Below are positions 51,889 through 60,246 of a stretch of DNA of 64,000 nucleotides, in pieces (positions within the stretch are counted from its first letter, which is position 1; each line of letters begins with the position of its first letter). Position numbers and translations under genes: made by a program. The notes below the pieces were generated by a model. The model made no database searches and had not been told where the DNA came from. It worked only from the letters and a program-made list of their open reading frames with translations. The stretch is from Gemmatimonadota bacterium. GTDB lineage: Bacteria; Gemmatimonadota; Gemmatimonadetes; Gemmatimonadales; GWC2-71-9. The stretch covers positions 186,001 through 250,000 of the forward strand of contig JADJPD010000003.1 of assembly GCA_016713435.1 (NCBI GenBank), read 5' to 3'.

Positions 51889-51992
51889 CGGCTTCTGGGG
51901 TCCGTAGCGGCCGGATTCATCCGGCCGTGCGCGGAGCGCAATGATCGTGCGCTGGCTCGGTTTCGTCGGAGGGGTGGGGGGCGCGGGCGGCC

Positions 51993-52051
51993 GGGGGGGG
52001 GGGGGGGGGGGGGGGGGCCCGGGGGGGGGGGCGCCGCGCCCCCCCCCCCCC
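51993..52051. other. Low-complexity poly-G/poly-C tract
   Basis: 25 G (51993-52017), CCC, 11 G, CGCCGCG and 13 C (52039-52051) follow one another in a 59-bp stretch with no gene. Such homopolymers are rare in bacteria and often mark a misassembly, a consensus error or a gap filler. Confidence 0.7.
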
Positions 52052-52095
52052 ACCCTCCCTACCGGGCCACCATCGCGGGCGGCGTGTCGGGGGAG

Positions 52096-52836
52096 CTAGT
52101 CGCCGGCGCTGATGGCGCCAGCATGGATGGCGGTGCCGACCAGGGCGGCGTCGCAGCCGGCGTGGGCGAGTTCGTGGAGGTCGTCGCGGGAGCGGACGCC
52201 GCCGCCGGCAAAGACGGGGCAGCCGATGACGCGCTTGATGCCGGCCATCAGGTCCAGGTTCCGGGGACCGCTCTCGGCGCCGACGGCGGCGAGGTCGAGG
52301 ACGATGATGGCGGCAACGCCCGTCTCGGCGGCACGCGCGGCGATCTCGAGGCCCACCGCCTCCTCGCGCGCGAGCTTGCCGGTGCGGCGGCGGATGGGGA
52401 GGCCGTCCATCATGTCCAGGCTGAAGAGGACGCGGGTGCCGCCCACGGCGTCCACCACCCGGCGCAGGTCGGCGAAGGTGCGCATGGTCTCGAGCCCCAC
52501 CACCACCGCCGAGGCGCCCGCCTCGAGCGCGGCTTCCGCCGCGGCGGGCGTGGCGATGCCGGCGTCCACCAGGATCCCCTTGCCAAAGCTCCGCACCGGG
52601 TCGGCGAGCTGGCCGAGGAGCTGGTGCTGGGGGGACCAGCCCTGGATGGCGTCGAGATCGGCGACATAACAGAGCTCGGCGCCGAGCATCTCGCGGTAGG
52701 CGCGCCCGAGCGTCACCGCGTCCCCGGGACGGCCGGGGAGCAGCACGGACTCAAGCGGCTGGTAGCGGCTCCTGGCGCCCCGCCGTGCGTGCACCGCATG
52801 GCCGCGCAGGAGGTCCAGGACGGGAATGATCTGCAT
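52096..52836 (-). CDS. HisA-like (beta/alpha)8 barrel protein of C1 cluster
   Basis: A 246-residue HisA/HisF-like barrel. MQIIPVLDLLRGHAVHARRG at the start has the catalytic-type Asp of HisA. GILVDAGIATPAAAEAALEAG, ASAVVVGLETM and FAGGGVRSRDDLHELAHAGC give the phosphate-binding strands. The histidine-pathway partners are absent, and a HisA-like gene is a regular neighbour of H4MPT genes in methylotrophs. A sugar-phosphate isomerisation in cofactor synthesis is plausible. It is divergent from the amino-acid-kinase-like gene with about 50 bp between starts. Confidence 0.8.
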   Translation of the reverse strand: MQIIPVLDLLRGHAVHARRGARSRYQPLESVLLPGRPGDAVTLGRAYREMLGAELCYVADLDAIQGWSPQHQLLGQLADPVRSFGKGILVDAGIATPAAAEAALEAGASAVVVGLETMRTFADLRRVVDAVGGTRVLFSLDMMDGLPIRRRTGKLAREEAVGLEIAARAAETGVAAIIVLDLAAVGAESGPRNLDLMAGIKRVIGCPVFAGGGVRSRDDLHELAHAGCDAALVGTAIHAGAISAGD

Positions 52837-52890
52837 GTAGTGGAGGTCGGCCCTTGAATGGGGCGGACGCCGGTGGCAGAGTTCGGCGTG

Positions 52891-53453
52891 ATGTCCCACG
52901 CCGAGTCGACTTCAACACTAATCGTGCTCAAGGTGGGCGGCGGGCTAGCCGCCGATCCCACGCTCCTCGCCGACATCGGCGCGGCCATCGCGGAACGCGC
53001 GCGTCGGCGCGCCTCGTGGTGGTGCCGGGCGGCGGGCCCTTCGCGGACCAGGTGCGCGCCTTCGACCGGCAGCATGGCCTCACCGCCACGGCCGCGCACT
53101 GGATGGCCATCCTCGGGATGGACCAGTACGCCTGGGCCCTCGCGGATCGCATCGCCGGCTCGGTGGTGGTGGACGACCGCCCGGGTGTCCTCGCGGCCCA
53201 CGACGCCGGCCGGGTTCCCGTGCTCGCCCCGTCGCGCTGGCTGCGCGCCGCCGACGAGCTGCCGCACCACTGGGACGTCACCAGCGACGCCCTTGCCGCC
53301 TACCTCGCCACCCTGCTCGGCGCCGACGAACTCTGGTTCCTCAAGCCCGTGCCCGGCGGGCGCGAGCTGCTCGATCCCTGGTTTGACCGCGCCCTCCCCG
53401 CCGGCCTGCCGTGGCGGGTGCTGGGGGCGCGCGACTTCGCGGCCGGCGCCTAG
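52891..53453 (+). pseudogene. Amino-acid-kinase-like protein (MfnE candidate), one-base frameshift
   Basis: A 187-residue amino-acid kinase superfamily protein when one base is restored near 53005. MSHAESTSTLIVLKVGGGLAADP carries the phosphate-binding VGGG. Read-through joins AAIAERAR to SARLVVVPGGGPFADQV, which has the second GGGP loop. Archaeal MfnE, which phosphorylates the furan intermediate, belongs to this superfamily, and the next gene is mfnB, so MfnE is the best guess. The protein is shorter than aspartokinases. The break resembles the other one-base losses. Confidence 0.72.
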
Positions 53454-54163
53454 GTCCGCGCCCGCTCGCTCCGCACCGCTTCCGCGAGCTGGCGGACCAG
53501 CCCTTCCTCGATCCGTCCGCTCCGCCCGCCGCTGCACACCGCACCGCGCACGCCCAGGATATCGGCCCCGGCCTCGCTCGCGGCGCGGAGGTCCGCCACG
53601 CCGAGGCTGCCCCCGAGCGCAAAGGTCAGCTCGCCGGGCGACAGCGCGCGCGCCAGCGCGGCGAGTTCCTCCACGCCCTGGTGATCGAAGAGGGTGGTGC
53701 CGTCCTTGGCGTACGTGTCCACCAGCAGGCCATCGGCCCCGGCTTCGGTGAGGAGGCGCGGGAACAGCTCGGGCGGCGGCGCGCCGACCTTGGCGTGATC
53801 CGCGTAGGCCACCGCGATGACCGCCGGCCGTCCCGGCAATTCGGCGGCGCGACGCACCGCCACGCCGAGCAGGGCAGCGATCCGCGGCACCTCGAGCATG
53901 CCCCGGAAGCCGAGCTTCACGTACGACACCGGCACGCTGACCCGGCCCACGGCGCGGGCCACGTCGTCCACGGCGGTGGCGTCGCCCAGGGCCGCGCTCA
54001 GGCGGATGCCGGCAGGCATGGTGCCGTGGATGGCGGCGAGCGTGGCCGGCGCCACCTGGCCGATGGGCCCGGCGAGCGGCTCCTTGGCGTCGATGATCTC
54101 CGCGCCACCCAGGACGGCCGCGCGCGCCTCACCGGCGTTCCGCACACTCACCAACAGGCGCAC
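53450..54163 (-). CDS. mfnB: (5-formylfuran-3-yl)methyl phosphate synthase MfnB
   Basis: A 237-residue DUF556/MfnB barrel that makes the furan ring of methanofuran-type cofactors from two glyceraldehyde-3-phosphate molecules. Lys27 (EIIDAKEPLAGPIG), Lys83 (VSYVKLGFRG) and Lys153 (VDTYAKDG) match the catalytic lysines of the Methanocaldococcus enzyme. Bacteria with H4MPT and Fhc use methylofuran, and this gene is its diagnostic marker. It overlaps the MfnE-like gene by four bases at the 3' ends. Confidence 0.9.
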   Translation of the reverse strand: MRLLVSVRNAGEARAAVLGGAEIIDAKEPLAGPIGQVAPATLAAIHGTMPAGIRLSAALGDATAVDDVARAVGRVSVPVSYVKLGFRGMLEVPRIAALLGVAVRRAAELPGRPAVIAVAYADHAKVGAPPPELFPRLLTEAGADGLLVDTYAKDGTTLFDHQGVEELAALARALSPGELTFALGGSLGVADLRAASEAGADILGVRGAVCSGGRSGRIEEGLVRQLAEAVRSERART

Positions 54164-54195
54164 CCGATCTCCCTTGTATGGGGGCTTCCGGCCGG

Positions 54196-54201
54196 TATGT
54201 T
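54196..54201 (+). promoter_or_regulatory. -10 candidate of SDR operon
   Basis: TATGTT lies 10 bp before the SDR ATG at 54212. As with fhcB, the predicted leader would be only a few bases long. Confidence 0.35.
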
Positions 54202-54211
54202 ACGCCGCACG

Positions 54212-55000
54212 ATGAGCGGCCACAACACCGCACCCGGCGCCCCGGGCCAGCTGCAAGGTAAACGGATCCTCGTCACCGGGGGCTCGAGCGGGATTGGCCG
54301 CGCCATCGCCGAGGCCTGCGCGGGGCAGGGGGCGGACGTCGCCCTCACCTACCGGGCCAACGAGGCGGGGGCCAGCGCCGTGGCGGCCCGGATCCGCGAC
54401 AGCGGCCGCCGCGCCCTGATCCTCAAGGCCGACGTGGGCGACGAGGCCGATCTCGATCGGGTGGCCGAATCGGTCATGGCGGGGCTCGGCGGCGTGGATG
54501 CCTGGATCAACAACGCCGGCGCCGACATCCTGACCGGCGAGGGGACGAGCCTGAGCCGCCGCGCCAAGCTCGACCGGCTCATCGCCGTGGACCTCCGGGG
54601 GACGATGCTCGCCAGCTGGCGCGCCGCCGAGCTCATGGCACGGCAGCCCGAGGGCGGGGTGATCGTCAACATGTCGTGGGACGGCGTCCGCCAGGGCTAC
54701 CATGGCGAGAACCCGCAGCTGTTCGCCGCCGTGAAGGGCGGCATCGAGAGCTTCAGCCGCACCCTGGCCCGGTCGCTGGCGCCGCGCATCCGCGTCAACG
54801 TGCTGGCGCCCGGCTGGATCGAGACCGCCTTCGGCGAGCAGGCGCCGGAGGGCTGGCGCGCCGAGATCGCCGCGAGGATCCCGCTTGCCCGCTGGGGCAC
54901 GCCGGAGGACGTGGCGGGCGCCGCGGTATACCTGGCCAGCGACGCCGCGAAGTTCCTCACCGGCCAGACGCTCATGGTCAACGGCGGCGACGTGATGTAG
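54212..55000 (+). CDS. Short-chain dehydrogenase with altered active site
   Basis: A 262-residue classical SDR with TGGSSGIGRAIAEA (NAD(P) site, residues 22-35), NNAGADIL (100-107) and the C-terminal FLTGQTLMVNGG. The catalytic Tyr of the YxxxK motif is replaced by Phe171 (PQLFAAVKGG), with Lys175 kept and Ser155 16 residues before. It could be a non-catalytic or unusual reductase. It opens a C1 operon with the carbinolamine dehydratase and the DHPS-like gene, so a pterin-reductase-like role is possible. ATG at 54197 is an alternative start. Confidence 0.83.
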   Translation: MSGHNTAPGAPGQLQGKRILVTGGSSGIGRAIAEACAGQGADVALTYRANEAGASAVAARIRDSGRRALILKADVGDEADLDRVAESVMAGLGGVDAWINNAGADILTGEGTSLSRRAKLDRLIAVDLRGTMLASWRAAELMARQPEGGVIVNMSWDGVRQGYHGENPQLFAAVKGGIESFSRTLARSLAPRIRVNVLAPGWIETAFGEQAPEGWRAEIAARIPLARWGTPEDVAGAAVYLASDAAKFLTGQTLMVNGGDVM

Positions 55001-55024
55001 CACCCGCACCACCACGAGGAGCAG

Positions 55025-55384
55025 ATGACCACCAAGGAACGCACCTACACCGACGCCGAGATCGCCGAGCAGCTCAAGGCGCTCCCCGGCTGGTACTACG
55101 AGGACGGCTGGATCCGCCGGCAGTACAAGACCGACGGCTGGCTCACCACGCTGGCGCTGGTCAACACCATCGGCTTCCTGGCGGAGGCCGCCTACCACCA
55201 CCCTGACCTCACGGTGACGTGGGCCAAGGTCTGGGTGAAGCTGCAGACCCATTCCGCCGGCGGCATCACCGACAAGGACTGGGAGCTGGCGCGGAAGATC
55301 GAGGAGGCGGTGCTCTGGAAGCCGCAGGGAGGCGCGCTCGAGGGCACGCCCAACAAGTGGGTGCGAGGGGGAGACCCGAAGTGA
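55025..55384 (+). CDS. Pterin-4a-carbinolamine dehydratase-like protein
   Basis: A 119-residue PCD/DCoH fold. The site motif H58-H59-P60 (AAYHHPDLTVTW) and the following AKVWVKLQTHSAGGITDKD are diagnostic. It normally dehydrates 4a-hydroxy-tetrahydropterin. In H4MPT-using bacteria it is thought to assist methanopterin synthesis. The ATG lies 24 bp after the SDR, and GTGA at the end overlaps the DHPS-like gene start. Confidence 0.9.
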   Translation: MTTKERTYTDAEIAEQLKALPGWYYEDGWIRRQYKTDGWLTTLALVNTIGFLAEAAYHHPDLTVTWAKVWVKLQTHSAGGITDKDWELARKIEEAVLWKPQGGALEGTPNKWVRGGDPK

Positions 55385-56789
55385 GCGACGGGCGCGGGGT
55401 CCCCTCGCGCGTGCTGTTCGTCACCGGCAAGCTCGCCGAGCCCGCGCTGCGCCGCGTACTCGGCGGGCTCGCACTGCCGTTCCAGTGGGACATCGCCGTC
55501 ATGCGGATCACGGTGGCGGCGCTGCTCAACACCCCGTGGATCGCCAAGTTCCTCGAGGTGCCGCCCGGCACCGACCTGATCCTGCTGCCCGGCCTCACCG
55601 AGGGCGACACCGGCATCCTCACCGAGCGCTTCGGCGTCCGTGCCGAGAAGGGGCCGAAGGACCTGCGCGAGCTGCCGCAGTACTTCGGCCAGGACGGCCC
55701 GCCGGCGGACTACGGCGCCTACTCCATCGAGATCCTGGCCGAGATCAACAACGCCGCGAAGCAGGACCTCGCCGCCATCCGCACCCAGGCCGAGTACTTC
55801 CGGGCGTCCGGCGCCGACGTCATCGACGTGGGCGCCACCCCGGGCGCGCCGTTCCCGCACCTGGCCGAGGTGGTGCGGCATCTCCGCGCGGCCGGCATGC
55901 GCGTCAGCATCGACTCCTTCGATCGCGGCGAGATCCGCACCGCCGTGGAGTGCGGCGCCGAGCTGGTGCTGAGTGTCAATGCGTCGAACCTCGCGGTCAT
56001 CGAGGACCTCAAGGGCACCGGCGCCCGCGTGGTGGCGCTGCCGGAGCTCGGCCAGCCGCTCGACACCCTCGAGCCCACCCTCAACGCCCTGGAGCGCGCC
56101 GGCGTCCCCTACCTCATTGACCCGATCCTCGAGCCGATCGGGTTCAACTTCATGGCCTCGCTCGAGCGCTATGCCGAGGTGCACCGGCGCTACCCCGAGG
56201 CGGGCCAGATGATGGGGGTCGGCAACATCACCGAGCTCACGAGCGCGGACACCACGGGCATGCACGCCCTGCTGCTGGCCATCTGCCAGGAGGTGGGGGT
56301 GACGGCGGTGCTCACCACGGAGGTGATCCCGTGGGCGCGGGGGCCGTGAAGGAGATCGACATCGCACGGCGGCTCATGCACCACGCGGTGACCCACGGCA
56401 TCATCCCGAAGAAGCTCGACGACCGCCTCGTCACGGTGAAGGACCCGCGCATCCTCACCTACAGCGAGGCCGAGCTGCGCGAGGTGCAGGCGCAGGTGAA
56501 GGACCCCAACTTCCGCATCTTCGCCGACCGCGAGCGCATCACCGTCTTCAACCACGAGAAGTTCGTGGTGGGCACCGACATCCAGGCCATCTTCGACCAG
56601 CTCGGCGTCACCGAGGCGTCGCACGCCTTCTACCTCGGGAAGGAACTCGCCAAGGCGCGGCTGGCCGTCGCGCTCGGGAAGACGTACCGGCAGGAGGGCG
56701 CGCTCAGCTTCGGGTACCTCACGCCGGAGGAGGACCCGAACCGGGAGCACTTCCGGCCCACCCAGCGGAAGGCCCGGCCGGCGGACTGA
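55381..56789 (+). pseudogene. Dihydropteroate synthase-like protein (TIGR00284/MJ0301-like), one-base frameshift
   Basis: A 469-residue DHPS-related protein of the H4MPT family when one G is restored in the G5 run at 56339-56343, joining TEVIPWARG to AVKEIDIARRLMHHA. The first part (residues 1-320) has a TIM barrel with FRASGADVIDVGATPGAPFP and VSIDSFDRGEIRTAVECGAE. The C-terminal part (DDRLVTVKDPRIL onward) is the family extension. GTG at 55381 overlaps the PCD stop. It would couple pterin and an aryl-ribitol unit in H4MPT synthesis. Confidence 0.83.
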
Positions 56790-56848
56790 GGCGCGAAACC
56801 GCGCGACGGCGGGTCGCGTACCGGAGCTACCCCCACTGCCGGTACCGC

Positions 56849-58072
56849 ATGCCTCGGTTGCTTCCCGGAACGCTGCTCCTGCTTGGCGCGGCCACGCAGC
56901 TCCACGCGCAGCATCCGCTGACCCCCCGCATCACCGCGACCCTCGCCGCGCGCGAGTCGGCGCTCATCGCCTTCCGGCACGACCTGCACCAGCACCCCGA
57001 GCTCTCCGGCCAGGAGGAACGCACCGCCGGCCTCGTCGCCGCCCGGCTCCGGGCCCTCGGCTTCACCGTGCGCACCGGCGTGGGGGGGCACGGCGTGGTG
57101 GCGCTCCTCACCGGCGGCAAGCCCGGGCCCGTCGTCGCCTTCCGCGCGGACATGGACGCGGTGCCGAGCACCGATCCCGATCCCGCCCCGTACCGCTCCC
57201 TCGTCCCCGGTGTCCGCCACATCTGCGGGCACGACATCCACACCACCCTGGGCCTGGCCCTGGCCGAGGCCTTCGCCGCGGTCCGCATGGAGCTGCCGGG
57301 AAAGCTGCTGCTCATCTTCCAGCCCGCCGAGGAGCGCGCCTCCGGCGCCGCCGCCATGCTGCAGGACAGCCTCTTCTCGCTGGCGCGGCCCGCCGCCATC
57401 TACGCCGTCCACACCGCCCCGCTCGAGGTGGGCCGGCTCGGCAGCGAGCCGGGTCCCTTCTTTGCCGGGCGCGATCGCGTGGCCATCACCCTCACCGGGG
57501 ACAGCGGCCTCGCGGCCGCCGTGGATTCCGCCCGCGCCCTGATCGCCGCCAGCGCCACCATCACCCTGGCCCAGGCGCGGGGGGCGCTGGCGCCCGGCTT
57601 CGTCCTGGCGGAAGTGGGGCCGGTGGCGGGGACAGGGCGGGAGCGCGTGGTCTGGGGGACGCTGAGCATTGCCGATCCCGCGGCCCGCGAGCGCACCCGC
57701 GCCCGCCTCGAGCGCGCCGTCCGCGCGCTGGCACGGCCGGGCCTCACCGCCACGCTCCGCTACGAAGCCCGCGCCATCCCCGGCGTGCTGAACGATTCCC
57801 TGATGGTGGTCCACGCCGACGCCCGCCTGCGCGCCCTCCTGGGCGACAGCGCCGTGGTGCGCACCGGCGTGGTGCCGCCGCTCTTCAGCGAGGACTTCGG
57901 CGCCTACGACCGCGTGGCCCCCACCGCCATGTACCTCCTCGGCGTGAGCAACCGCGCCCGGGGCTGGGTGGGCATGCCGCACACGGCCGGCTACATGGCG
58001 GATGATGCGGCCATCGTCCTCGGCGCCCGCGCCATGGCGGAGGTGCTCCTGGGGCGGCTCTCGGGCGGCTGA
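56849..58072 (+). CDS. Secreted M20-family amidohydrolase
   Basis: A 407-residue M20D peptidase/amidohydrolase with a signal peptide (LLPGTLLLLGAATQLHAQ). Metal-site motifs are FRADMDAVPS, GHDIHTTLGLALAEAF, QPAEERASGAAAM and, near the C-terminus, MPHTAGYMADD. Relatives hydrolyse N-acyl amino acids or IAA conjugates. The gene stands alone between the DHPS-like gene and pabB and has no obvious C1 role. Confidence 0.87.
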   Translation: MPRLLPGTLLLLGAATQLHAQHPLTPRITATLAARESALIAFRHDLHQHPELSGQEERTAGLVAARLRALGFTVRTGVGGHGVVALLTGGKPGPVVAFRADMDAVPSTDPDPAPYRSLVPGVRHICGHDIHTTLGLALAEAFAAVRMELPGKLLLIFQPAEERASGAAAMLQDSLFSLARPAAIYAVHTAPLEVGRLGSEPGPFFAGRDRVAITLTGDSGLAAAVDSARALIAASATITLAQARGALAPGFVLAEVGPVAGTGRERVVWGTLSIADPAARERTRARLERAVRALARPGLTATLRYEARAIPGVLNDSLMVVHADARLRALLGDSAVVRTGVVPPLFSEDFGAYDRVAPTAMYLLGVSNRARGWVGMPHTAGYMADDAAIVLGARAMAEVLLGRLSGG

Positions 58073-58111
58073 CCCCTTCCCTTCATGCGCGGATAACCCC
58101 ACTATGCGCGC

Positions 58112-59548
58112 ATGGCCCCCCTGCCCCTCGTCGTCGAGCTCACGCCCGCCCCCGACCCGGTGACGGCGGCCGAGCGCTTCCTCGGGCAGCCGCACCTGCT
58201 CTTCCTCGACAGTGCCGCCGGCCCCGCCCGGCTGGGCCGCTACTCCTTCCTCTCCGCCGCCCCAACGCGGGTCATCCAGGCCAAGGGCCGGAGCGAGCCC
58301 GGCGCGCTGGCACAGGCGCGGGCACTGCTCGCCCCGTTCCAGGCGGACCCGGTGCCCGGCCTGCCCCCCTTCCAGGGCGGGCTCGCCGGCTGGCTGGCGT
58401 ACGACTTCGGCGAGACCCTCGAGCGCCTCCCCCGCCCCCGCTTCGACGACCTGAACCTGCCGGACGTGGTGCTCGGCCTGTACGACTGGGTCATCGCCTG
58501 GGACCACGAGGCGGGAAAAGCCTGGCTCATCTCCACCGGCATCCCCGAGACCGGCCCCGGGCGCGACGCCCGCGCCGCCGAGCGACTGGACTGGGTGCGG
58601 CGGACCCTGGACGGGCCTGCGCAGGGCGCCGCCGGACGCCGCCTCGCCACCCACACCCTCGGGGCGCCCGCGCCGGCCTACCCGGTGGCGGACGTGGTGA
58701 ACGCGCGCGAGATCGGCCTCCGCAGCAGCTTCACCCATCGCGGCTACCTCGACGCCGTGACCCGCGTCCGCGAGTACATCATCGCGGGCGACATCTTCCA
58801 GGCCAACCTCTCGCAGCGCTTCGATGCGCCGCTCGAGGAAGACCCGTGGCATCTCTACCGCCGCCTGCGCGAGGTGAACCCGGCACCCTATGCCGCGTAC
58901 CTCGAGTTCGGCGGCGTGGCGGTGGCGAGTGCGTCGCCGGAGCGCTTCCTGCAGCTCGACCCCACGGGCAGGGTGGAGACGCGCCCCATCAAGGGCACCC
59001 GCCCCCGCGGCGCCACGCCGGAGCAGGATGCGGCGCTGGCGCAGTCGCTGCTGGCCAGCACCAAGGACCGGGCCGAGAACCTGATGATCGTGGACCTGCT
59101 CCGGAACGACCTGTCGCGCGCCTGCCGCCCGGGGACGGTGCGGGTCCCGGAGCTGTTTGCGCTGGAGCAGTACCGGACGGTGCACCACCTGGTGAGCACG
59201 GTGGAGGGCACGCTCGCGGCCGGGAACGATGCGGCGGACCTCCTCGCCGCCACCTTCCCCGGCGGCTCCATCACCGGCGCGCCCAAGGTGCGCGCCATGG
59301 AGATCATCGCGGAGCTGGAGCCGTCGCGCCGGGGCGTGTACTGCGGGTCCATCGGCTACTGGAGCGTCTCGGGCGCGCTGGACACGAGCATCGTGATCCG
59401 CACCCTGGTGGCCGCGGGCGGGCGGCTGTACTTCTCGGCCGGCGGCGGCATCGTGGCCGACAGCGACCCGGAGCAGGAGTACCAGGAGACGCTCCACAAG
59501 GCGCGCGCCCTCCTCACCGCCGTGGCCGGCGCGGTGACCACGCCATGA
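58112..59548 (+). CDS. pabB: Aminodeoxychorismate synthase component I
   Basis: A 478-residue chorismate-using enzyme. The PIKGTRPRG motif with Lys (where anthranilate synthase has Ala) marks PabB. Other motifs are IIAGDIFQANLSQRF and TFPGGSITGAPKVRAMEII, with GSIGYWSVSGALDTSIVIRT near the end. It makes 4-amino-4-deoxychorismate for p-aminobenzoate, which H4MPT needs. It overlaps pabA by four bases. Confidence 0.92.
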   Translation: MAPLPLVVELTPAPDPVTAAERFLGQPHLLFLDSAAGPARLGRYSFLSAAPTRVIQAKGRSEPGALAQARALLAPFQADPVPGLPPFQGGLAGWLAYDFGETLERLPRPRFDDLNLPDVVLGLYDWVIAWDHEAGKAWLISTGIPETGPGRDARAAERLDWVRRTLDGPAQGAAGRRLATHTLGAPAPAYPVADVVNAREIGLRSSFTHRGYLDAVTRVREYIIAGDIFQANLSQRFDAPLEEDPWHLYRRLREVNPAPYAAYLEFGGVAVASASPERFLQLDPTGRVETRPIKGTRPRGATPEQDAALAQSLLASTKDRAENLMIVDLLRNDLSRACRPGTVRVPELFALEQYRTVHHLVSTVEGTLAAGNDAADLLAATFPGGSITGAPKVRAMEIIAELEPSRRGVYCGSIGYWSVSGALDTSIVIRTLVAAGGRLYFSAGGGIVADSDPEQEYQETLHKARALLTAVAGAVTTP

Positions 59549-60156
59549 TCCTGCTCATCGACAACTACGACAGCTTCGTCTTCAACCTGGCCCGCTACGT
59601 GGCGGAGCTCGGTGAGGCGCCGGTGGTGCAGCGGAACGACGCCCTCACCCTCGACGACATCGCGGCGCTGGCCCCGAGCCACATCATCATCTCCCCGGGG
59701 CCGTGCACCCCGAACGAGGCGGGGATCGCGCTGGACCTGATCCGCCGCTTCGGCCCCACCATTCCGCTCTTCGGGGTCTGCCTGGGCCACCAGGCCATCG
59801 GGCAGGCGTACGGCGCGGAAGTGGTGCGGGCGCGGAAGCCGATGCACGGCAAGACGAGCCCCATCCACCACCACGGGACCTCGGTCTTCACCGGGCTGCC
59901 GAGCCCGTTCACGGCAACCCGCTATCATTCGCTGGTCCTCGCCCCGGAATCCCTGCCCGAGTCGCTCGAGGTCACGGCCACCACCGACGACGGCGAGATC
60001 ATGGGCGTGCAGCATCGCGAGCACCCCGTCACCGGGGTGCAGTTCCACCCGGAGTCGGTCCTTACCGAGCATGGCTACCGGATGCTCGACTGGTTCCTGA
60101 CCGGCGGCACGGGCCGGCACGTGCCGGCCCGCGCCGATTCCGCCGTCGAGCGCTAG
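59545..60156 (+). CDS. pabA: Aminodeoxychorismate synthase glutamine amidotransferase component
   Basis: A 203-residue class I glutamine amidotransferase giving ammonia to PabB. The site Cys79 lies in LFGVCLGHQAIGQAYG, and the His/Glu pair in GVQFHPESVLTEHG. The N-terminus ILLIDNYDSFVFNLARY is typical of TrpG/PabA. Because it pairs with a PabB-type partner in a C1 island, p-aminobenzoate synthesis is favoured over tryptophan. Confidence 0.9.
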   Translation: MILLIDNYDSFVFNLARYVAELGEAPVVQRNDALTLDDIAALAPSHIIISPGPCTPNEAGIALDLIRRFGPTIPLFGVCLGHQAIGQAYGAEVVRARKPMHGKTSPIHHHGTSVFTGLPSPFTATRYHSLVLAPESLPESLEVTATTDDGEIMGVQHREHPVTGVQFHPESVLTEHGYRMLDWFLTGGTGRHVPARADSAVER

Positions 60157-60246
60157 CGCGTTCGTCGTCCACGCCGTCCCGCCGCCCGGCCGCGCCCGCG
60201 ACCGGGCGGGCACGTTCCCCACCCCCACCCGCCCCGGCTCGCGCCC

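Noticed and set aside
51993..52051. Poly-G tract as a regulatory quadruplex
   Set aside because: Length and purity fit a sequence artefact better; there is no gene start nearby that would use it.
58112..60156. trpE/trpG (anthranilate synthase) instead of pabB/pabA
   Set aside because: The PIKGT lysine is the PabB signature; anthranilate synthases have Ala there. The context is also pterin synthesis.
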